From an uncultured Flavobacteriaceae bacterium (GTDB taxonomy: Bacteria; Bacteroidota; Bacteroidia; Flavobacteriales; Flavobacteriaceae), in the NCBI GenBank assembly GCA_938010765.1, contig CALLVX010000052.1:1-64000 (forward strand): a DNA stretch of 64,000 bases, read 5' to 3'. Of this stretch, positions 37,417 through 45,519 are shown one piece after another. Within the stretch, counting starts at the first letter, position 1, and the number at the start of each line of letters is the position of its first letter. A program made the position numbers and the translations under genes. The notes under the pieces were generated by a model. That model saw only the letters and a list, made by a program, of their open reading frames with translations. It was not told the DNA's origin and did not search any database.

Positions 37417-39774
37417 ATGTTTAAATGCAAAACATCAGCAGAGGTTGGCGGAATGGGCCACTCTGTAAAACGAAAAGAAGATGCCCGGTTTTTACACGGG
37501 AAAGGTAATTATGTAGATGACGTTAAACTACCAGGGCAGTTGACGATGGTAATGGTTCGAAGTCCCTATGCCTATGCAAAGATCAAAGGGATCAATAAAG
37601 AAAAGGCCTTGGCCATTCCTGGAGTATTAGCGGTAATTACAGGAGAAGATTTGGCCCAGTATAACTTGCATTGGATGCCGACACTTTTGTCCGATACCCA
37701 AATGGTACTACCTACCGATACGGTGATGCACCAGTCGCAAGAGGTATGTGCCGTAATTGCCACAGACCGTTATGTGGCCGTAGATGGTGCGGAAGCGGTA
37801 GAAGTAGATTATGAGCCTATGCAGGCCATTGTAGACCCGTTCAAAGCTTTGGATGATGATGCGCCCTTATTACGGCCCGATAAAGAAGGACAGGAAGACA
37901 ATCAGATATATCACTGGGAACGTGGTGATCGTTCTAAGACCGATGAGGTCATCGCCAATGCCGATGTGGTCGTAAAAGAACGCATTTACCTTCCTAGAAT
38001 TCATGTGGCTTCAATTGAAACCTGTGGCTGTGTCGCCAGTTATGATAAGGACACCCAAAAACTACTGGTATATTTAACTACCCAGGCACCGCACGCTATT
38101 CGTACGGTGGTCGCTTTGGTTGCAGGGCATGTAGGTCTGTCAGAGGAAAAAATACGTATTATCGCTCCCGATATCGGAGGTGGTTTTGGAGGCAAAGTAC
38201 CGGTGTATCCCGCTTATGTGGTAGCAATTGCGGCTACTTTCTTAATTGGGAAACCCGTGAAGTGGATCGAAGACCGTTCAGAGAACCTGGTCAACGGTTT
38301 TGCCCGGGATTATCATATGGATTGTGAGCTGGCCGCTACCAAAGAGGGAAAAATACAAGCATTTAAAGTATCGACCTTGGCCGATCATGGGTATACCGAT
38401 TCTTCGGCCAACCCATCGAAGTATCCAACAGGCATGTTCTCGATTTGTACAGGATCATACGATTACGAACACGCGTTTGCAGAGTTGGATGCGGTTTATA
38501 CGAACAAAGCACCAGGTGGGGTAGCGTACCGCTGTTCATTTCGTGTGACAGAAGCGGTACATGCCATCGAACGCATGGTAGATAAGCTAGCGGCGAAAAT
38601 CGAAAAAGATCCTGCCTTATTGCGCTTGGAGAATTTTATTAAAAAAGAACAGTTTCCATATGCTTCCCCATTGGGTTGGAGCTATGATAGCGGCGATTAT
38701 GAAGCCACACTGAAGAAGGCGATGGATATGATCGGCTATAACGACTATAAAAAGGAACAAGCCGAAAAGCGTGCTCAAGGAAAATTGATGGGAATCGGAA
38801 TCTGCACTTTCACCGAGGTGGTGGGTGCCGGACCATCCAAAGACTTTGATATCTTGGGAATAGCGATGTTCGATAGTGCGGAGATTCGCGTACACCCTAC
38901 AGGAAAGGCATTGGCCCGTTTCGGGACCAAGTCGCAAGGGCAGGGGCACGAGACCACCTATGCGCAGATCTTGGCCGAGGAGCTGGGAATTCCCTACACC
39001 GATATTGAAATTGATGAAGGGGATACCGATACCGCTCCCTATGGTTTGGGAACCTACGCAAGTAGAAGTACCCCTACTGCCGGAGCAGCTGCGGCTATGG
39101 CCGCCCGTAAACTAAAGGCCAAAGGAAAGAAAATTGCTGCCCATTTGTTGGAAGTTAGCGAGGATGATATCGAATGGGAAGTAGGAAAGTATTTTGTAAA
39201 AGGTGCTCCTGAAAAATCAAAGACGATCCAAGATGTGGCCTTTGCGGCCTATACCAACATTCCACCAGGAATGGAACCCGGCTTCGAAGCAACACATTAC
39301 TATGATCCGCCAAATTTAACGTTCCCGAACGGAGCCTATATCTGCGTGGTCGAAGTAGAGCAAGAAACCGGTGCTATTGATGTAAAACGTTTTGTAGCGA
39401 TCGATGATTGCGGGAATATCATTAATCCAATGATCGTTGAAGGTCAAGTACATGGAGGTCTTACCCAAGGTATTGCCCCCGCAATGTACGAAGGTATCGA
39501 GTATGACGATGAAGGGAACGTATTGAACGGAACCTTGATGGATTATCTCGTGCCAACCGCCGTAGAATCTCCACACTGGGAAACCGGTCATACGATTACA
39601 CCATCACCACATCATCCGTTGGGAGCAAAAGGAGTCGCTGAATCTCCCACCGTTGGGGCGCCACCGGCAATCGCCAATGCGATTATCGATGCCTTGGCTC
39701 CATTGGGAATCAAGCATTTGGATATTCCTATAACGCCTGCCAAAGTCTGGGAAGCGATTCAAGCACATAGTTAA
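37417..39774 (+). CDS. coxL: Aerobic CO dehydrogenase large (Mo/Cu) subunit, form I
   Basis: 785 residues. The form I signature loop AYRCSFR is at residues 370-376, with Cys 373 the expected ligand of the Cu in the Mo-S-Cu site. Other Mo-cofactor segments are DIGGGFGGK (about 252-260), GTKSQGQGHETTYAQ (about 509-523), and GAKGVAESP with the catalytic Glu (E742). Form II homologues have AYRGAGR in the loop and are not convincing CO oxidisers, so this is a true CoxL by motif. No Tat signal, as expected for a cytoplasmic enzyme at the inner membrane face. GVAESP differs slightly from the commoner GVGES. Confidence 0.93.
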   Translation: MFKCKTSAEVGGMGHSVKRKEDARFLHGKGNYVDDVKLPGQLTMVMVRSPYAYAKIKGINKEKALAIPGVLAVITGEDLAQYNLHWMPTLLSDTQMVLPTDTVMHQSQEVCAVIATDRYVAVDGAEAVEVDYEPMQAIVDPFKALDDDAPLLRPDKEGQEDNQIYHWERGDRSKTDEVIANADVVVKERIYLPRIHVASIETCGCVASYDKDTQKLLVYLTTQAPHAIRTVVALVAGHVGLSEEKIRIIAPDIGGGFGGKVPVYPAYVVAIAATFLIGKPVKWIEDRSENLVNGFARDYHMDCELAATKEGKIQAFKVSTLADHGYTDSSANPSKYPTGMFSICTGSYDYEHAFAELDAVYTNKAPGGVAYRCSFRVTEAVHAIERMVDKLAAKIEKDPALLRLENFIKKEQFPYASPLGWSYDSGDYEATLKKAMDMIGYNDYKKEQAEKRAQGKLMGIGICTFTEVVGAGPSKDFDILGIAMFDSAEIRVHPTGKALARFGTKSQGQGHETTYAQILAEELGIPYTDIEIDEGDTDTAPYGLGTYASRSTPTAGAAAAMAARKLKAKGKKIAAHLLEVSEDDIEWEVGKYFVKGAPEKSKTIQDVAFAAYTNIPPGMEPGFEATHYYDPPNLTFPNGAYICVVEVEQETGAIDVKRFVAIDDCGNIINPMIVEGQVHGGLTQGIAPAMYEGIEYDDEGNVLNGTLMDYLVPTAVESPHWETGHTITPSPHHPLGAKGVAESPTVGAPPAIANAIIDALAPLGIKHLDIPITPAKVWEAIQAHS

Positions 39775-39812
39775 CTAAGTGCACATAAAGCGCAAGTGTC
39801 AAGTTTATATCT

Positions 39813-39965
39813 ATGAATTTGACACTGGATGCTTTGATTGAAAACGTTGCGCAAGTCAAAAATGGGTTTTCAAAAGACTATTTCGTAAATACAAAATACC
39901 TTGATCAATCCAGTAGAATCTTGACCACGATACTAAGAAAATTAAATGGATTCCCACATTCGTAG
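39813..39965 (+). CDS. Candidate 50-aa protein between coxL and coxG
   Basis: ATG 39813 to TAG 39963, in the 214-bp coxL-coxG gap. MNLTLDALIENVAQVKNG is followed by a predicted helical, mildly basic sequence ending RKLNGFPHS. Its start lies inside a small inverted repeat (AGTGTCAA 39795-39802 with TTGACACT 39819-39826). No homologue is recognised; a chance open frame is possible. Confidence 0.35.
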   Translation: MNLTLDALIENVAQVKNGFSKDYFVNTKYLDQSSRILTTILRKLNGFPHS

Positions 39966-39988
39966 GAACAAAAATAAATTGCTATTTT

Positions 39989-40459
39989 ATGAAAGCACAA
40001 TTAGAAAAGTCATTTGAAGTACCTCAAAGCCAAGAATTGGTTTGGGACCACCTCATTGACCCTAATAAGGTTATGGATTGCGTACCAGGCGTCACTATAG
40101 ACGAGAAGGTAGGGGAAAACCATTATAAAGGCCAGGTGGGTATGAAGTTCGGCCCTATCGGGGCAAAATACGATGCTGATATATACTATGATGAATTGGA
40201 CGAAGCAAACCGTAAAATCGTTTTGACGGGAAATGGAGTCGACGTCAAGGGCAACGGAAATGCGGAAATGACCATGACAATGAATATAACGGAACTAGAC
40301 GGTGGTGGTGCCAAGTTGGATGCGATTATGGATGTGACCGTTAATGGTAAAATCGCCCAATTCGGCTCTCGTCTGATTACCACGGTATCGAACCAATTGT
40401 TTAAACAGTTCGTATCGAATTTTTCGAAAAAACTTGCCGACGCCGAAGCGTCTGCCTAA
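39989..40459 (+). CDS. coxG: CoxG, SRPBCC-fold CO dehydrogenase membrane-anchoring protein
   Basis: 156 residues of the SRPBCC fold. The opening LEKSFEVPQSQELVWDHLIDPNKVMDCVPG and the centre GQVGMKFGPIGAKYDADIYY match the CO dehydrogenase subunit G family. CoxG is known to help attach the CO dehydrogenase to the membrane and, in some systems, to shuttle quinones. This one lacks the long C-terminal extension of some CoxG proteins. Confidence 0.88.
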   Translation: MKAQLEKSFEVPQSQELVWDHLIDPNKVMDCVPGVTIDEKVGENHYKGQVGMKFGPIGAKYDADIYYDELDEANRKIVLTGNGVDVKGNGNAEMTMTMNITELDGGGAKLDAIMDVTVNGKIAQFGSRLITTVSNQLFKQFVSNFSKKLADAEASA

Positions 40460-40483
40460 GACTAATTTTAATCGTTGACGAAA

Positions 40484-40612
40484 GGGGCTATCTAAAAAGG
40501 ATTGTTTTCTGATTTGTTAGGTTGAACCTGTTGAAACCAATTATTGATTATCAATAAGTTAAATTATTTCAACAAGCTTGCTAAGACGAGAAAGAATCTT
40601 TTAGGCAGCCTC
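40484..40612. repeat. Possible degenerate MITE in the coxG-coxD gap
   Basis: A 129-bp stretch bounded by imperfect inverted ends (GGGGCTATCTAAAAAGGATT on the left; complement of the right end GAGGCTGCCTAAAAGATTC). Similar GAGGCTGTCTAAAA ends occur on small elements in Bacteroidota, as I recall. No clean target duplication is seen. Confidence 0.35.
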
Positions 40613-40637
40613 TTATCTATTATCAAAAACTAGGCTA

Positions 40638-41510
40638 TTGAATAAAGAAATCGAAACACTCATAACCGATTTTTATGAGCACGACTACATTCTAAACGAG
40701 GCCTTGGCGACCTCCTTGTTTCTCTTGAAAAATTTGGAGAAACCACTACTGCTCGAAGGAAACCCGGGAGTAGGCAAAACGATGCTTGCCAAAACCTTGG
40801 CCGCTCATCTGGGTACTAACCTTATTCGCTTGCAATGCTATGAAGGCTTAGATGTAAGCACTACGATCTATGAGTGGAATTACCAAAAACAGTTACTGCA
40901 CATCAAGCTTTTTGAACAGGATGCGGACAAAAAAGCTTTGGGAAACCAGATTTTTGGAATGGACTATGTTCTCAAGCGTCCTTTATTGCAGTCGATCAGC
41001 TCTGAAAAACCCGTGGTACTCTTAATCGATGAAATTGATCGGGCCGATGAGGAATTCGAGGCGTATTTATTGGAGCTATTGTCCGACTTTCAAATCAGTA
41101 TTCCTGAGTTAGGAACTATCACTGCGGTTTCTAAACCCTTGGTCATATTAACCTCGAACCGTACACGGGAACTTAGTGATGCACTAAGAAGGCGCTGCCT
41201 ATATCATTGGGTCGATTTTCCCTCAAAAACAAAAGAAATCGATATAATTTCAAAAAAGCTACCAAATATTGAGGAAGAATTGGCGAGCCAGGTAGTGACC
41301 TTTATACATAATTTGCGCAAGTCAAGTTTACATAAGCCACCAGGTATCGCGGAATCACTCGATTGGGCCAAGACACTTTTACTAATGAATGCAACGAACA
41401 TTACTGATGAATTGGTGCAAAACACGATTGGCAGTGTGCTTAAGCACAAAGACGATGTAGATTTTGTAAAAAATAAAACAGTGCAGGAATTTTTGTATCC
41501 TATTGATTAA
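40638..41510 (+). CDS. coxD: CoxD, MoxR-type AAA+ ATPase
   Basis: 290 residues. Walker A GNPGVGKT is at 43-50, Walker B VVLLIDEIDRAD near 122-133, sensor-1 LTSNRTRELSDAL and arginine-finger region RRRCLYHW near 175-186. CoxD homologues act on the apo-CO dehydrogenase during building of the CuSMo site. The only available start is TTG; no upstream ATG keeps the frame. Confidence 0.9.
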   Translation: MNKEIETLITDFYEHDYILNEALATSLFLLKNLEKPLLLEGNPGVGKTMLAKTLAAHLGTNLIRLQCYEGLDVSTTIYEWNYQKQLLHIKLFEQDADKKALGNQIFGMDYVLKRPLLQSISSEKPVVLLIDEIDRADEEFEAYLLELLSDFQISIPELGTITAVSKPLVILTSNRTRELSDALRRRCLYHWVDFPSKTKEIDIISKKLPNIEEELASQVVTFIHNLRKSSLHKPPGIAESLDWAKTLLLMNATNITDELVQNTIGSVLKHKDDVDFVKNKTVQEFLYPID

Positions 41511-41511
41511 A

Positions 41512-41539
41512 GAACAACGAACAACGAACAACGAACAAT
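41512..41539 (+). repeat. GAACAAC heptamer, four copies
   Basis: Three perfect GAACAAC units and a fourth ending T, directly after the coxD stop. A similar GAACAAT run follows the M16 gene near 53129. Confidence 0.85.
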
Positions 41540-41628
41540 GGACAGTGAAAAGTGGCAGTGAATAGTTGTAGTGAACAGTGTGACCTTATGCGTTTGTGTT
41601 TGACATTTGAGTTTGAATTTATTTTTTT

Positions 41629-41691
41629 CATCTAACATCTAACATCTAACATCTAACATCTAACATCTAACATCTAACATCTAACATCTAA
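41629..41691 (+). repeat. CATCTAA heptamer, nine perfect copies
   Basis: Nine uninterrupted 7-bp units end two bases before the coxE start codon (TTG 41694). The tract occupies the place of the ribosome-binding region. Confidence 0.95.
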
Positions 41692-41693
41692 CA

Positions 41694-42830
41694 TTGAAAG
41701 AAGTAATCACAACATTTAAAGAACGCTTGATCGACTTTACGATGTATTGCCGGGAAAGGCAATTTGTTTTGGGACCTCCTGAGACGCGAGATGCTTTCGA
41801 AATAGCGGAACGAGGTTATTTTTTAGATAGGAAACTCTTTCAGTATAGCCTTAAGGCCGTTTATTGTAAACGGAAAGAGCATTTTGATAGGTTCGATGAG
41901 CTCTTTGATCGATTTTGGAGTCGGTATTATGAGGATAAATTAGAGCAGCGAAAAGCGGCCATCAAGCACAAAAAGAAAGAACCCGACACGGCCACTATTA
42001 TTTTTTTGGGAGCAAAATTCAATGTATCCAAACCGCTGCAAAAAGAGCAGGAAGCAAAAAAAACCGTCGGTGCAAACGAGAGCATCCGCCTTCGAATGAC
42101 CGATTTTTCAAAGGTGAACGTAACGGATAAGGAACGTTTGGAAGAATTGGCGGAAGAGCTTTTTTACCAAATGAGCATGCGGTTCAAGCGAAGGCTGGAA
42201 AATGCGAATCGAGGACAGATCGCTATTCGAAATACCATACGGCAAAGTATTTCAAAGGGCGGTATGCTGCTTGACTTATCCTATAAGAGAAAGCGAAAAG
42301 AAAAGCGAAAGGTTGTTTTTATTTTGGATGTAAGTGGTTCTATGGATACCTATAGCTACTACCTGTTGCGCTATGTAATGGTTTTAAAAAAATATTTTAA
42401 AAGCCTAGAGTTTTTTACCTTTAGTACTACTTTGACCCATGTAACGCCCTTGTTGCGTTCCAATAATGAGCAACAAATTTTACAAGAGGTCGGTAAAAAT
42501 GTACATTCATGGTCTAGCGGCACCAAAATAGGGGAATCGCTAACAGAATTTCTGAGTAGCTATGGGAGCAAATTTTTGAGCCAAAAGCATATCGTGGTAA
42601 TTCTTAGTGACGGGCTCGAAACTGGCAGCGTAACGCAATTAAAAGAGGCTGTGCGAACCATACGGCGTAAGTGTAAAACCTTGGTTTGGTTAAATCCGTT
42701 AAAGGGTATGCAGGGGTACCAGCCTATACAAAAAGGAATGGTGAACGTAATGCCTCATTTAGATGCGTTTGAATCGGCCCACAACCTGGATAGCTTACTA
42801 AAATTGGAAAAATTGTTGATGGATGTTTAA
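41694..42830 (+). CDS. coxE: CoxE, VWA-domain assembly protein
   Basis: 378 residues. A charged N-terminal helical region (1-180) precedes a VWA domain with the metal site VFILDVSGSMDTYS (about 204-217) and the later SDGLETG. CoxE works with the CoxD ATPase in maturing the active site. The start is TTG immediately behind the heptamer tract; no in-frame ATG is available nearby. It overlaps coxF by 8 bp. Confidence 0.88.
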   Translation: MKEVITTFKERLIDFTMYCRERQFVLGPPETRDAFEIAERGYFLDRKLFQYSLKAVYCKRKEHFDRFDELFDRFWSRYYEDKLEQRKAAIKHKKKEPDTATIIFLGAKFNVSKPLQKEQEAKKTVGANESIRLRMTDFSKVNVTDKERLEELAEELFYQMSMRFKRRLENANRGQIAIRNTIRQSISKGGMLLDLSYKRKRKEKRKVVFILDVSGSMDTYSYYLLRYVMVLKKYFKSLEFFTFSTTLTHVTPLLRSNNEQQILQEVGKNVHSWSSGTKIGESLTEFLSSYGSKFLSQKHIVVILSDGLETGSVTQLKEAVRTIRRKCKTLVWLNPLKGMQGYQPIQKGMVNVMPHLDAFESAHNLDSLLKLEKLLMDV

Positions 42831-43836
42831 TGAACTTGCCCTACAAATAGAAAAACACTTGGCCCAAGGGTCGAATTTTGCCATTGCCCAAGTAGTCGAC
42901 CGTATTGCGCCCAGTTCTGGTAAAGTAGGGGATAAGGCCCTGATTTTGGAATCAGGGGAATTGATCGGTTGGATCGGCGGCGGCTGTGTTCGAGGTATTG
43001 TAATCAAAGAGGCGATCGAAGTAATTAAAACAAAACGTTATAGGCGCGTACGAATCTCGCCGGAAGGCGGTTCTAGAGAAACCGCAAATTATAAAGAATA
43101 TGTTATGTCTTGTCAGAGCAAAGGAACCTTGGAAGTGATGATCGAACCTGTACTACCACAACCCGAGCTTATAGTAGTCGGTAAAAGTAACATCGCCCGC
43201 AAGTTGTCTCAATTAGCGGCCACGGCTGACTTTCGGGTGACCGTCATGGCGAATGCCATTGCCCATCAAATGTTTCCAACGGCCTATATGGTGTCGGATC
43301 AAGTTGATTTTTCTGAACTAAAAAATAGCGGCAATACCTATATCATCGTGACCACGCAAGGGGAAGATGATGATCTTTCCGTAAAAAAAGCCTTGGAATC
43401 GTCGGTACGCTATGTGGGCTTTGTAGCGAGCAAGAAGAAGGCAGAAGATATGCGCACATATCTTGCAGGGACAGGACTCCCCAATACACGGATTGCCGAG
43501 TTAAAAAGTCCGGTCGGTTTAGACATCAATGCTAAATTGGCCAGCGAAGTGGCCATCAGTATTTTGGCCGAAGTAATTGATCATTTTAGAAATGGCAATG
43601 CGGCCGGGAATATGCCCGTTCACGAACCCGCCAATATACCGATGCCATCGATCGAAGAAGCTGCTCCCGAGGATAAATTTGCTGCGGAATACTACATCAA
43701 TCCGGTATGCCAAGTCCCCGTATCTAAAAGTAATCCAAAGCATATTGTAGAATACCAAGGGGAAAAAGTGTACTTCTGTTGTGATGGCTGCAAGGTGAGT
43801 TTCGAAAAGAACCCTGCGGAGTACATTAAGGGATAA
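42823..43836 (+). CDS. coxF: CoxF, XdhC-family protein with C-terminal YHS domain
   Basis: 337 residues. XdhC N-domain: FAIAQVVDRIAPSSGKVGDKA (about 18-38) and WIGGGCVRGI (about 48-57). The Rossmann domain lies at about 110-260. After a Pro-rich linker comes a YHS-type metal-binding domain (about 288-337) with NPVCQVPV and YFCCDGCKVSFEKNP. The Cys pairs suit metal binding, perhaps copper or sulfur handling. XdhC proteins deliver Mo cofactor; the added YHS domain is unusual and could tie cofactor insertion to Cu. Confidence 0.88.
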   Translation: MFNELALQIEKHLAQGSNFAIAQVVDRIAPSSGKVGDKALILESGELIGWIGGGCVRGIVIKEAIEVIKTKRYRRVRISPEGGSRETANYKEYVMSCQSKGTLEVMIEPVLPQPELIVVGKSNIARKLSQLAATADFRVTVMANAIAHQMFPTAYMVSDQVDFSELKNSGNTYIIVTTQGEDDDLSVKKALESSVRYVGFVASKKKAEDMRTYLAGTGLPNTRIAELKSPVGLDINAKLASEVAISILAEVIDHFRNGNAAGNMPVHEPANIPMPSIEEAAPEDKFAAEYYINPVCQVPVSKSNPKHIVEYQGEKVYFCCDGCKVSFEKNPAEYIKG

Positions 43837-43871
43837 CCAAGTCGCATGCCCGACTAACCTTTTATAATATA

Positions 43872-44032
43872 GAAGTGATTTAAACTTTTTCCATTCGCTA
43901 AAAATTTGCTCTTTTCTACCCCATTTATTGTCTTTTTTTCCTTCCATAACTCTGCTATGCAACTCAAAAAAGCCTTCAAATAGTCAAAAAACATCTAATT
44001 TTCGCTAGAAAGCAAAAAGTTTAAATCACTTC
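43872..44032. mobile_element. MITE-like element with 19-bp terminal repeats
   Basis: 161 bp bounded by perfect inverted repeats GAAGTGATTTAAACTTTTT (43872-43890; complement at 44014-44032) and flanked by ATA at both sides (43869-43871, 44033-44035), a likely target duplication. It has no gene of its own. The ends match those of the IS at 60536-61447 in 18 of 19 positions on the left side, so that IS family probably mobilised it. Confidence 0.75.
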
Positions 44033-44118
44033 ATATATTAAACATGTTCTTTGGGTTTAAAAAAGACATTTCTTTCCCTATTTCTTGATTTCGATCAAGT
44101 GCTTTTTTTAGTAATCCT

Positions 44119-44787
44119 TTGATATTTGTCATTCTGTACAAAATATCGAATCGATGGAAACTAATTTTTACAAAGGCACAGGGCTCTCTTATTTTAGGTT
44201 CAATTTTGGCAATTTCGACAATGGTGTTGCATCCCTCGGGCGGTACGATTGAGCATCTTATTAAAATGTCGTCACCGCTTCGTATAACTCATTCCTTAGC
44301 TATATTTTGCCTGCCATTGATTCTATTTGGTTTTTACGGCATAACCCATAAACTCTTAGGTAAATGGAGACTGTCTATTTTAGCTTTTATTAGTATGTCA
44401 TTTGGTCTTATAGTGGCAATGCTGGCGGCACTATTTAATGGATTGATCTTACCATATTTTATTGATCAATATTCAGAACGAATAGTACAAAACAGTGCCC
44501 TTGTAAAACCCATTGTGAATTATGGCTTTGCTATAAACAAAGCATTGGTTTATGTATTCATTGTTGCATTTTGTTCTTCCATTGCTATTTATTCTTTAAT
44601 TATCATTAAATCTAAGAAGCTATCCAAATGGATCGGTTATTTTGGACTGGCTATTTTCCTTTTTGCCATTATAGGATGGATTTCAAATTTTGCTTTTACA
44701 AACCTTTTAGGTTTCAGGATATTTGTTTTTGGAATAGCTGGTTGGATTTTATGTTCGGGAATAGCATTGATCCGGTTTAAAAAATAA
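44119..44787 (+). CDS. Multi-pass membrane protein, unknown
   Basis: 222 residues in the long frame, with about six hydrophobic segments (for example SLILGSILAISTMVLHPSGG, LAIFCLPLILFGFYGI, FGLIVAMLAALFNGLILPYF). The first 14 residues look non-native. A nearby ATG at 44154 (METNF...) would enter the same protein if one T were removed from the T-run at about 44165, giving METNFTKAQGSLILG; a one-base insertion is therefore possible. The family is unrecognised. Confidence 0.65.
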   Translation: MIFVILYKISNRWKLIFTKAQGSLILGSILAISTMVLHPSGGTIEHLIKMSSPLRITHSLAIFCLPLILFGFYGITHKLLGKWRLSILAFISMSFGLIVAMLAALFNGLILPYFIDQYSERIVQNSALVKPIVNYGFAINKALVYVFIVAFCSSIAIYSLIIIKSKKLSKWIGYFGLAIFLFAIIGWISNFAFTNLLGFRIFVFGIAGWILCSGIALIRFKK

Positions 44788-44991
44788 GAAAACGTAGTAC
44801 GAATTAGCGGAAGCTACAACCATAGGGCTAAGTGTTGCGTGTTTGGGTAGATCCACCAAAATAATCATATTGAAGCTAGCAAAATAGCTTGCATAAGGGA
44901 AGGCTGGCAAAATAGCAAGGGGCAAACAACATATCTGGTTTTGTGGCTGTTGCCGAAAAGTGAACTCGTATTTTATTTTAATTGAAGAAAT

Positions 44992-45465
44992 TTATATGGG
45001 CCAAGTGGTCGCAATACGCCTTTCTACCGAAAAAACCACAATAAGGGCACCTAAAAGGGGCATAAAAGTGGTGAACGCCAGTCCTAAGAAATCGATTTTC
45101 ACTCCGATGCGAAGCACTGCCATTAGTGCAAAACCAAAGACCAAAATCATTCGAAATACATGGCGTTTAACAAAGAAAACCAGTTCGGTAGGCCGTGTGC
45201 GTATGCGTTGTATATCACGCACAATCAGTAGGCCAAAGGTAATGACGAACAGGAGGCGAGCTAGCAGACCCAATGAAAATTCAGGGAGTACGTTTATTAA
45301 TTGCCGGGTGGCTACCAAGAAAAGAAGTGAAGGGATAAGCACTAGGCCCGTGTCACGTATGCTCGCAAGTTTCTTGCGAAATCGTATGGCCGACAGGGAA
45401 CTGATCAACAGGTATGGGGTCGAAAAACTCATAACAATAGCCAACGGGAGTAGTTCCTCTATCAT
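44992..45465 (-). CDS. Membrane protein, unknown
   Basis: 157 residues with about four to five hydrophobic segments (LLPLAIVMSFSTPYLLIS, LVLIPSLLFLVAT, LLARLLFVITFGLLIV, MILVFGFALMAVL, FLGLAFTTFMPLLGALIVVF). The longer plus-strand frame in the same place is Arg/Thr/Lys-rich and I treat it as a shadow. It starts 54 bp from the divergent MocA-type gene and has no known family. Confidence 0.55.
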   Translation of the reverse strand: MIEELLPLAIVMSFSTPYLLISSLSAIRFRKKLASIRDTGLVLIPSLLFLVATRQLINVLPEFSLGLLARLLFVITFGLLIVRDIQRIRTRPTELVFFVKRHVFRMILVFGFALMAVLRIGVKIDFLGLAFTTFMPLLGALIVVFSVERRIATTWPI

Positions 45466-45519
45466 AAAACCGATAGCTATCCAACATCCATCTAAACAAG
45501 ATACCCTATTTTTACATCA

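Noticed and set aside
39795-39826. Inverted repeat AGTGTCAA/TTGACACT as a terminator after coxL
   Set aside because: Short stem, long loop and no T-run; the operon appears to continue to coxG.
41512-41691. CRISPR-like array between coxD and coxE
   Set aside because: Units are 7 bp without spacers and there are no cas genes; these are simple tandem repeats.
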